Assembly (NCBI GenBank): GCA_022759065.1
Contig: JAEMPZ010000064.1
Coordinates: forward strand, 1 to 6,275
Direction: 5' to 3'
Origin: Acidobacteriota bacterium
GTDB lineage: Bacteria; Acidobacteriota; UBA4820; DSQY01
DNA length: 6,275 nt
Shown in pieces: positions 1 through 4,445 of the stretch; within the stretch, counting starts at the first letter, position 1; each line of letters starts with the position of its first letter. Position numbers and translations under genes: made by a program. Below the pieces are notes generated by a model that was not told the origin of the DNA, did no database searches, and saw nothing but the letters and a program-made list of their open reading frames with translations.

Positions 1-10
1 GGAATAATCA

Positions 11-37
11 CAGGGAGGACGGGGAGGTCAGGGAGGA
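11..37 (+). repeat. Three nonamer direct repeats, block 1 (CAGGGAGGA type)
   Basis: Three contiguous 9-bp units read CAGGGAGGA, CGGGGAGGT and CAGGGAGGA. The same nonamer core begins block 2 at 139. The sequence GGGAGGAAAG at 31-40 recurs nearly exactly on the opposite strand near 299-309, as if the whole region had inverted ends. Confidence 0.75.
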
Positions 38-39
38 AA

Positions 40-81
40 GTCAGGCGTAAGGAGTTAGGCGTCAGGAGTTAGGAGTCAGGC
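40..81 (+). repeat. Six heptad direct repeats, consensus GTYAGGM
   Basis: Six perfectly phased 7-bp units run without a gap. The first three are GTCAGGC, GTAAGGA and GTTAGGC; the other three follow the same pattern with T or C at position 3 and A or C at position 7. G1, T2, A4, G5 and G6 are invariant across the six. The phasing is seen directly; no function is known to me. Confidence 0.85.
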
Positions 82-99
82 GTGCCGCGGCGATCTTGC

Positions 100-127
100 C
101 CTCATCCCTCATCTATCATCCATCATC
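100..127 (-). repeat. Four pyrimidine-rich heptads (CCTCATC/CATCATC)
   Basis: Four contiguous 7-bp units read CCTCATC twice, then TATCATC and CATCATC. On the minus strand they read GATGAKR, purine-rich like the array at 40-81, so the two arrays face each other across an 18-bp spacer. Pairing between them would be imperfect, about four of seven bases per unit. Confidence 0.75.
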
Positions 128-138
128 CCCAGTTCTAA

Positions 139-165
139 CAGGGAGATCATGGAGATCAGGGAGTG
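139..165 (+). repeat. Three nonamer direct repeats, block 2 (CAGGGAGAT type)
   Basis: Units CAGGGAGAT, CATGGAGAT and CAGGGAGTG repeat the core of the nonamers at 11-37. The last unit merges into the following heptad array by sharing GTG at 163-165. Confidence 0.75.
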
Positions 166-212
166 AAGCGTGAAGGGTGAAGAGGTCAAGCGTTAAAAGT
201 TAAGAGTTGAGG
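163..212 (+). repeat. Seven heptad direct repeats, consensus GTKAAGN, with a 1-bp slip
   Basis: Three units (GTGAAGC, GTGAAGG, GTGAAGA at 163-183) are followed by one extra G at 184. Four more units then fill 185-212: GTCAAGC, GTTAAAA, GTTAAGA and GTTGAGG. The drift from GTGAAG to GTTAAG along the array looks like ageing or replication-slippage turnover. Confidence 0.85.
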
Positions 213-223
213 TGCTGCTATTT

Positions 224-292
224 TTTTAACTCAAAACTCAAAACCCAAAACCTGTTTCGTTCGCGTCACGTTTAACGCGCCTCGCCCTTAAC
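224..292 (-). repeat. Opposite-strand heptad array (GTTAAAA, GTTTTGA, GTTAAGG types)
   Basis: Read on the minus strand from 292 down to 224, the units are GTTAAGG, GCGAGGC, a 2-bp slip, GTTAAAC, GTGACGC, GAACGAA, a short slip, GTTTTGG, GTTTTGA twice, and GTTAAAA. The array faces the one at 163-212 across about 11 bp. An aligned 17-bp pairing of 192-208 with 228-244 would match 12 of 17 positions, giving a weak, interrupted stem. The T-run at 221-227 belongs to this array and is not an obvious terminator. Confidence 0.6.
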
Positions 293-315
293 CCTTTTCT
301 TTCCTCCAGGCGGCC

Positions 316-344
316 TTGACATCGCCTCGCGGGCGTCATAACCT
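316..344 (+). promoter_or_regulatory. Sigma70-type promoter for the operon
   Basis: A perfect -35 hexamer TTGACA (316-321) is separated by exactly 17 bp from TAACCT (339-344). The latter keeps the three most conserved -10 bases (T1, A2, T6). A start of transcription near 350-352 would give a leader of about 66 nt before the GTG at 418. The promoter sits just after the repeat array and is the only strong promoter-like site I see. No operator is evident by eye. Confidence 0.65.
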
Positions 345-390
345 ATGCAATCTTGGGGCGGGTGGTTCACGCGCTTAAGGCGGGGCAGCT

Positions 391-404
391 CGCCGAGCGC
401 GGCG
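391..404 (+). promoter_or_regulatory. Small GC hairpin in the leader next to the first RBS
   Basis: CGCCG (391-395) can pair with CGGCG (400-404) around an AGCG loop, ending 3 nt before the Shine-Dalgarno sequence. An overlapping alternative pairs GCTC (388-391) with GAGC (395-398). It could tune ribosome access, but five GC pairs in GC-rich DNA are weak evidence. Confidence 0.25.
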
Positions 405-407
405 CCG

Positions 408-414
408 AAAGGAG
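408..414 (+). promoter_or_regulatory. Ribosome binding site deciding the GTG start at 418
   Basis: AAAGGAG lies 3 nt before GTG at 418. The spacing is short, but the site is strong. No ATG, GTG or TTG occurs in this frame between the TAA at 376-378 and 418, so it supports a GTG start. Confidence 0.6.
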
Positions 415-417
415 ATA

Positions 418-1185
418 GTGGTTAAGCGAATTGAACCCGTGCCGGTCTCTCCAAGCGAGGCCTTCGGCTTGGTGGTGACCAGGCGGGTGACGGTTTTTGC
501 TGGCCATTTCGGGTCGGGAAAGACCGAAATCGCCCTGAACGCGGCGCTCGCGCTGAAAGACTCTCACAAGCGCTTCAGCCTCGTGGACCTGGACGTGGTG
601 AAGCCCTATTTTCGCAGCCGCTCGGGCAAAGCCATGCTTGAAGCGGCTGGCGTGAGGCTGATAGCGCCGGAAGGCGATCTGTACAGCGCCGATTTGCCAG
701 TCATCCTTCCGGAGATCAGAAGCCTGCTGCGCGACAAGCGCGAGAGCCTGCTTTTGGACGCCGGTGGGGACGACGTCGGCACGAGGGCGCTGGGGTCGCT
801 TTCTGACGCCGTGCCTGTTGAAGAGACGGATTTCTTTTTGGTGCTTAACTTCCGCCGGACTTTTACATGGGACGTGGATGCCGCCGTCGCGATGGCTCGG
901 GATATAGAAGCGACGGCGCGGCTGAAGGTGACCGGAGTCATATCCAATACTCATCTTATGGGACAGACGACGGTGGAAGTGGTTGAGGAGGGGTACTCGA
1001 TGGCGCTTCAAGCGGCCGCCAGGCTTGGGACTCGCGTCACGGCGCTGGCCGTCGAAGCCGGGCTTGCCGCGCGCCTTGACGCTGGAGCTTACGAATGTCC
1101 GGTGCTTCCTTTGGAGCGCATGGTCAGGCCGCCGTTCGAGGCGTTGAAAGTCCCAAAGACCGGCCCGCTTTTTGCCGTGGGTTGA
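418..1185 (+). CDS. P-loop ATP-binding protein, operon-linked SIMIBI-like NTPase
   Basis: A 255-residue soluble protein with a GTG start and AAAGGAG at 408-414. Residues 24-40 form the first beta strand and Walker A loop GHFGSGKT (29-36). VDLD (56-59) follows where SIMIBI NTPases place a metal/switch aspartate. LLLDAGGDDVG (111-121) is the Walker B/switch II segment, and NTHL (177-180) lies in the nucleotide-base-contact region. The Walker A lacks the second 'signature' lysine of classic MinD/ParA proteins, so this is a related but distinct group. There is no signal peptide or membrane segment. It heads the operon, 42 nt before the ferredoxin gene. From that context I infer a role in assembling, activating or regulating the 2-oxoacid oxidoreductase, for example metal or cofactor insertion. 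A generic regulatory ATPase is equally possible; the exact function is unknown. Confidence 0.85.
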   Translation: MVKRIEPVPVSPSEAFGLVVTRRVTVFAGHFGSGKTEIALNAALALKDSHKRFSLVDLDVVKPYFRSRSGKAMLEAAGVRLIAPEGDLYSADLPVILPEIRSLLRDKRESLLLDAGGDDVGTRALGSLSDAVPVEETDFFLVLNFRRTFTWDVDAAVAMARDIEATARLKVTGVISNTHLMGQTTVEVVEEGYSMALQAAARLGTRVTALAVEAGLAARLDAGAYECPVLPLERMVRPPFEALKVPKTGPLFAVG

Positions 1186-1214
1186 GAGTGGGTTTTTGTC
1201 CTCTCGGTTAAAAA

Positions 1215-1222
1215 GAAAGGAG
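1215..1222 (+). promoter_or_regulatory. Ribosome binding site supporting the GTG start at 1228
   Basis: GAAAGGAG stands 5 nt before GTG at 1228 and fits a start that places the first ferredoxin cysteine at residue 11, the usual position for this subunit. Confidence 0.6.
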
Positions 1223-1227
1223 CAAGC

Positions 1228-1461
1228 GTGCCACAGATCGTAATTGACAGGGAGCTTTGCAAAGGCTGTGAGCGATGCGTTGATGCCTGCCCCCAGAAAA
1301 TCCTTGGAATGGGCAAGGAAATCAACGGCAAAGGTTATTTCTTCGCGACGGTCCTGGAGCAGAAGCGGTGCATCGGGTGCAGGCTTTGCTGCATCACCTG
1401 TCCCGACGTAGCCATAGAAATGCGCGTTCACGGCACGATGTACCACTACTTCGCCTACTAA
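1228..1461 (+). CDS. 2x[4Fe-4S] ferredoxin subunit of 2-oxoacid oxidoreductase (delta, KorD type)
   Basis: A 77-residue bacterial-type ferredoxin subunit. Two CxxCxxCxxxCP motifs are visible: C11, C14, C17, C21 and C48, C51, C54, C58, with an additional C55. This is the pattern of two cubane [4Fe-4S] clusters. The roughly 26-residue insert between the motifs and the basic, aromatic tail (ending near HYFAY) match the small delta subunits that pass electrons out of the TPP-bearing core, rather than free soluble ferredoxins. The start is GTG. The stop is 13 nt before the alpha-subunit ATG, and the next gene's AGGGGG begins in the stop codon, so the two are probably translated together. It is expected to be cytoplasmic and stably bound to the alpha/beta/gamma subunits. 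It could also act as a free ferredoxin, but position and length favour a subunit. Confidence 0.9.
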   Translation: MPQIVIDRELCKGCERCVDACPQKILGMGKEINGKGYFFATVLEQKRCIGCRLCCITCPDVAIEMRVHGTMYHYFAY

Positions 1462-1474
1462 GGGGGAATTCATC

Positions 1475-2590
1475 ATGGCCAAGAAATTGATGAAGGGAAG
1501 CGAGGCCATAGGGGAAGCCGCGGTACAAGCTGGCTGCAAGCTCTTCTTCGGCTACCCGATAACCCCGCAGAACGAGATTCCGGAGTACATGTCGCACCGC
1601 CTTCCACAGGTTGGCGGCACCTTTGTTCAGGCTGAAAGCGAGGTCGCGGCCTCCAACATGATCTATGGGGCGGCAGGAAGCGGCGAGCGCGTCTTCACCT
1701 CCTCCTCCTCGCCTGGCATTTCCCTGATGCAAGAAGCGATCTCTTACATAGCCGGGGCCGAGCTTCCCGTCGTTCTCGTGAACATCATGCGCGCGGGGCC
1801 CGGGCTTGGCGGCATACTTCCATCTCAAGCCGATTACTTCCAGGCCACGAAGGGCGGCGGCCACGGCGATTACCGCCTTCTGGTGCTCGCGCCCTGGTCC
1901 GTGCAAGAAGCCGCGGACCTGGTGCAGGACGCATTTGATCTGGCCGATTATTATAGGAATCCCGTCATGGTCCTGGGGGACGGCCTTATAGGCCAGATGA
2001 TGGAACCGTGCGAGTTCAAGGAGGGGAGGGTTCCATGCAAGCCCCTTCCCCCAAAGACTTGGGCCGCCACTGGATGCAAGGGGGACAGGCCCACGAACAT
2101 CATCAACTCCCTCTACCTCGACGCCAAGGAGCTGGAGGACCATAACCAGAAGCTGGTGGCCAAGTACGAGGCCATGAAGAAAGACGAGGTCCGCTTCGCC
2201 GAGTTTAACACGGGCGAGAAGGCTGACCTGCTCATCGTCGCCTACGGGACGGTGGCGAGGGTCTGCGTCACGGCCATCGAAGACCTGAAGGCGGAAGGCA
2301 TCGCGGTTTCGATGGTCCGCCCAATCACGCTCTTTCCGTATCCTTACGAGAAAGTGAAGGAAGAGGCGCAAAAAGCCAAGGCCGTCTTGGTCGTTGAGTT
2401 GTCCACGGGCCAGATGATAGAGGACGTGCGCCTGGCCGTGGAGGGGCGGCGTCCAGTGCATTTCTACGGGCGCCAGGGCGGGATGCTGATCTCGCCAGAG
2501 GAGATCGTCGCAAAGGCCAAGTCCATCCTGGCTGAAGCCCCGGCCCCGCCACTGAAGCGGGAAACGAAAAGGGAGGCGCGCAATGGCTGA
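1475..2590 (+). CDS. vorB: 2-oxoacid:acceptor oxidoreductase alpha subunit (VorB/KorA type)
   Basis: This 371-residue subunit carries the pyrimidine-binding and transketolase C-terminal-like domains of a TPP-dependent 2-oxoacid oxidoreductase (2-oxoacid + CoA + acceptor to acyl-CoA + CO2 + reduced acceptor). Visible landmarks are YPITPQNE (27-34), the conserved glutamates in QAESEVAA (52-59), [12 protein letters not shown] (76-87), and the glycine-rich stretch from GPGLG (108) to KGGGHGDYR (126-134). The C-terminal domain includes [10 protein letters not shown] (281-290) and VELSTGQM (307-314). The sequence matches proteins usually named VorB (3-methyl-2-oxobutanoate oxidoreductase). Substrate is not settled by sequence: branched-chain 2-oxoacids, 2-oxoglutarate or an aromatic 2-oxoacid are all possible. 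The AGGGGG site lies 8 nt before ATG. The 3' end overlaps the beta gene by 8 nt, and the last 20 or so residues are a Pro/Lys-rich tail. Confidence 0.93.
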   Translation: MAKKLMKGSEAIGEAAVQAGCKLFFGYPITPQNEIPEYMSHRLPQVGGTFVQAESEVAASNMIYGAAGSGERVFTSSSSPGISLMQEAISYIAGAELPVVLVNIMRAGPGLGGILPSQADYFQATKGGGHGDYRLLVLAPWSVQEAADLVQDAFDLADYYRNPVMVLGDGLIGQMMEPCEFKEGRVPCKPLPPKTWAATGCKGDRPTNIINSLYLDAKELEDHNQKLVAKYEAMKKDEVRFAEFNTGEKADLLIVAYGTVARVCVTAIEDLKAEGIAVSMVRPITLFPYPYEKVKEEAQKAKAVLVVELSTGQMIEDVRLAVEGRRPVHFYGRQGGMLISPEEIVAKAKSILAEAPAPPLKRETKREARNG

Positions 2591-3356
2591 GACCGTATTC
2601 TGCCGGCCCGAAGCCCTCGCAAAGGTCCATACTCACTACTGCCCAGGCTGCACTCATGGCGTGATTCACCGCATCGTGGCCGAGGTGGTGGACGAGCTCG
2701 GCGTGAGAGAGCGCACGATCGGCATCGCGCCCGTCGGCTGTTCGGTCCTGGCTTACGACTACTTCACGACCGATTTCCAGGAGGCTTCGCACGGAAGGGC
2801 GCCAGCCGTCGCGACCGGCATCAAGAGGGCCAGGCCAGACCTGGTTGTTTTTTCATACCAGGGCGACGGCGACCTAGCGTCAATCGGCATGGGCGAAATC
2901 ATCCACTGCGCGAACCGAGGCGAGAAGATAACCGTCATCTTCGTCAACAACGCCATTTACGGCATGACCGGCGGCCAGATGGCGCCTACGACTCTGCAGG
3001 GCCAGGTGGCTACTACGTGCCCCATGGGCCGCGACGTCGCCCTCGCTGGTTACCCGATACGAATATCGGAGCTTCTCTCCACGCTCAGGACGCCGGCCTT
3101 CATCGCCCGCGCTTCGGTCCATACGCCACTCATGGCCGTCAACGCCAAGGCGATGATCCGCAGGGCTTTCGAGTATCAGATAGCCAATGCCTGTTTTTCA
3201 CTGGTAGAAGTCCTGTCAACCTGCCCGACAAATTGGGGCATCCCTCCAGTTGAAGCGGCCGCGTGGCTCGAAGCCAACATGATTCCCTATTACCCGCTCG
3301 GAATTTTCAAGGTTCCAGAGAAAGAGGACCGCGCGGCAAAGCCGATGGGAGCGTGA
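2583..3356 (+). CDS. 2-oxoacid:acceptor oxidoreductase beta subunit, TPP- and [4Fe-4S]-binding
   Basis: A 257-residue subunit that binds TPP-Mg and the proximal cluster. CPGC at 20-23 followed by H25, with C53 and C214 (STCPTNWG), supplies the four likely ligands of one [4Fe-4S] cluster. The TPP motif runs from GDGD (94-97) to the asparagines of [13 protein letters not shown] (120-132). Length and order are those of the four-subunit VOR/KOR class, not the large single-chain pyruvate:ferredoxin oxidoreductase. GGGAGG at 2571-2576 precedes the ATG by 6 nt inside the end of the alpha gene, a sign of translational coupling that keeps alpha and beta equal. All expected catalytic and ligand residues appear present, so the enzyme should be active. 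Substrate cannot be read from this subunit. Confidence 0.93.
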   Translation: MAETVFCRPEALAKVHTHYCPGCTHGVIHRIVAEVVDELGVRERTIGIAPVGCSVLAYDYFTTDFQEASHGRAPAVATGIKRARPDLVVFSYQGDGDLASIGMGEIIHCANRGEKITVIFVNNAIYGMTGGQMAPTTLQGQVATTCPMGRDVALAGYPIRISELLSTLRTPAFIARASVHTPLMAVNAKAMIRRAFEYQIANACFSLVEVLSTCPTNWGIPPVEAAAWLEANMIPYYPLGIFKVPEKEDRAAKPMGA

Positions 3357-3362
3357 ACATGA

Positions 3363-3377
3363 CGGGCGAAGCGCCCG
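3363..3377 (+). promoter_or_regulatory. GC stem-loop between the beta and gamma genes
   Basis: CGGGCG (3363-3368) pairs perfectly with CGCCCG (3372-3377) around a three-base AAG loop; with a larger loop the stem is 5 bp. It fills the 40-nt gap and ends about 10 nt before the RBS. There is no T-run after it, so it is not an intrinsic terminator. It could affect mRNA processing or gamma translation. Confidence 0.4.
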
Positions 3378-3396
3378 CGGCAAGCGAGAGGAGAAA

Positions 3397-3957
3397 ATGC
3401 AGAACGACGTCATCATGGCTGGTTTCGGAGGACAGGGGGTTCTTCTCATCGGGAAGATGCTCGCCTACGCTGGAATGCACCAGGGAAAGGAAGTGTCGTG
3501 GCTCCCTTCCTACGGCCCGGAGATGCGGGGCGGGACGGCAAACTGCACGGTCGTCATCAGCGACCGGCCGGTCGGCTCGCCGGTCATCCAGTGTCCCAGG
3601 GCGGTGGTCGCGATGAACCTTCCATCCATGGAAAAGTTCGAGCCGGACATCAAGCCAGGCGGCCTGCTTCTGGTCAATTCGTCGCTCATCAACAAGGAGC
3701 CGTCGCGCAAGGACATCACCATCCTCAAGGTCCCCGCGAATGACATCGCGAACGAGATAGGAAATCCCAAGGGGGCGAACATGGTGATCCTCGGAGCCTA
3801 CCTCGGGGCGACCAAGGCGGTCGAGCTCGCTGAGATGGAAAAGCTGGTGGAGGAGACCTTCGCCCACAAGCCGAAGGTGGTCGAGGCCAACATCAAGGCG
3901 CTGCGCCTCGGCTACGAGCTTGGCGAAGGCGCGAAGATGAAGAAGGGGGCCGCATGA
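3397..3957 (+). CDS. 2-oxoacid:acceptor oxidoreductase gamma subunit
   Basis: A 186-residue subunit of the pyruvate/ketoisovalerate oxidoreductase catalytic (gamma) domain family. GFGGQGV (9-15) is the N-terminal glycine-rich loop. PSYGPEMRGGTANC (37-50) is the strongly conserved family signature thought to contribute to the CoA-handling and active-site region. The length is typical, with no signal peptide or membrane segment. AGGAG at 3389-3393 is only 3 nt from the ATG, but the start agrees with the family's usual first residues before GFGGQG. An earlier ATG at 3360 is in another frame and is not used for this protein. Its end overlaps the nuoE-like gene through ATGA (3954-3957), which ties the oxidoreductase core to the flavin module in one transcript. 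Confidence 0.92.
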   Translation: MQNDVIMAGFGGQGVLLIGKMLAYAGMHQGKEVSWLPSYGPEMRGGTANCTVVISDRPVGSPVIQCPRAVVAMNLPSMEKFEPDIKPGGLLLVNSSLINKEPSRKDITILKVPANDIANEIGNPKGANMVILGAYLGATKAVELAEMEKLVEETFAHKPKVVEANIKALRLGYELGEGAKMKKGAA

Positions 3958-4445
3958 CACGGACGAAGTGCACAGTGGAGCTTGCCCCGCTCGAAGATAT
4001 CCTGGCCAGATATCCGAAGGAGGAGTCTTCCCTGATACAGGTCCTCCAGGACGTCCACAGGGCCTATAACTTCCTGCCGTGCGACGTGCTCGAGAAGGTG
4101 GCCGAGGCTCTCAACGTTCCATTGGCGAAGGTTTTTTCGGTGGGAACCTTTTACCGGGCATTTTCGCTGACGCCTCAGGGCAAGGTGATTATCAAAGTCT
4201 GCACGGGGACGGCCTGCCACATTCGCGGGGCGGGGCAGCTCGTCGAGGAGCTGGAGCGCGAGCTTGGCATCCGGCCCGGCGAGACCAGCAAGGACATGGG
4301 TTTCACGCTCAAGACGGTCAACTGCGTGGGCGCCTGCGCGATGGCGCCGGTCATGATCGTCAACGAGAAGTACCATGGAAACGCAAAACCGGCGCAGGTT
4401 GCGGCGTGGGTCTCATCTTCCGGGGGCTCTCACCATGAGAATTGA
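3954..4445 (+). CDS. nuoE: NuoE-type [2Fe-2S] subunit (NuoE/HydC/HndA family)
   Basis: A 163-residue thioredoxin-like [2Fe-2S] protein, the partner of NuoF in NADH-oxidising modules. Residues 20-70 form the helical N-terminal bundle, with VGTFYRAF at 63-70. The cluster ligands are C83 and C88 (CTGTAC) plus C124 and C128 (CVGAC), the C-x4-C...C-x3-C pattern of the family. The sequence KVCTGTACHIRGA resembles anaerobic HydC/HndA-type proteins more than respiratory complex I NuoE. AAGGGGG at 3943-3949 sits 4 nt before the ATG. The start overlaps the gamma gene by 4 nt, and the end overlaps the flavoprotein gene by 11 nt. It likely gates or relays electrons between FMN and the Fe-S chain. No other complex I subunit is visible, so membrane respiration is not implied. 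Confidence 0.92.
   Translation: MTRTKCTVELAPLEDILARYPKEESSLIQVLQDVHRAYNFLPCDVLEKVAEALNVPLAKVFSVGTFYRAFSLTPQGKVIIKVCTGTACHIRGAGQLVEELERELGIRPGETSKDMGFTLKTVNCVGACAMAPVMIVNEKYHGNAKPAQVAAWVSSSGGSHHEN

Larger units (their letters stand above)
1..310. repeat. Non-coding composite region of nonamer and heptad short tandem repeats
   Basis: I see no credible gene here. The stretch is built almost entirely of degenerate short direct repeats. Block 1 has nonamers at 11-37, heptads at 40-81 and opposite-strand heptads at 100-127. Block 2 has nonamers at 139-165, heptads at 163-212 and opposite-strand heptads at about 224-292. The nonamer start sites of the two blocks are 128 bp apart. Units within each array differ by one or a few bases, so this is not a perfect satellite. 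The organisation resembles the heptameric STRR repeats known from cyanobacterial intergenic regions, but I do not recognise a named family. The element may continue left of the window. Confidence 0.75.

Noticed and set aside
200..232. Possible intrinsic terminator: weak stem before the T-run at 221-227
   Set aside because: The best stem (GAGTT with AACTC) is 5 bp, and the T-run lies inside the loop, not after the stem. The T-run is explained by the heptad array on the opposite strand.
11..310. CRISPR array
   Set aside because: Units are 7-9 bp, contiguous and degenerate, with no 20-40 bp repeats separated by unique spacers and no cas genes nearby.
320..418. Short + strand open frame of about 32 codons ending in TAG (416-418) that overlaps the GTG start as TAGTG
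   Set aside because: It looks slightly protein-like and the stop/start overlap would suit coupling. However, it has no ATG and no RBS before its GTG (362) or TTG (353), and it overlaps the promoter. A chance frame in GC-rich DNA is the simpler reading.
1696..1712. CCT trinucleotide run
   Set aside because: It encodes the conserved serine stretch of SSSSPG in the alpha subunit, so it is coding rather than an independent repeat.
367..2461. Long minus-strand open frames antisense to the ATPase, ferredoxin and alpha-subunit genes
   Set aside because: Their predicted proteins show no family motif and are rich in Arg, His and Pro, as expected of shadows of GC-rich genes. The + strand frames carry complete conserved motifs.
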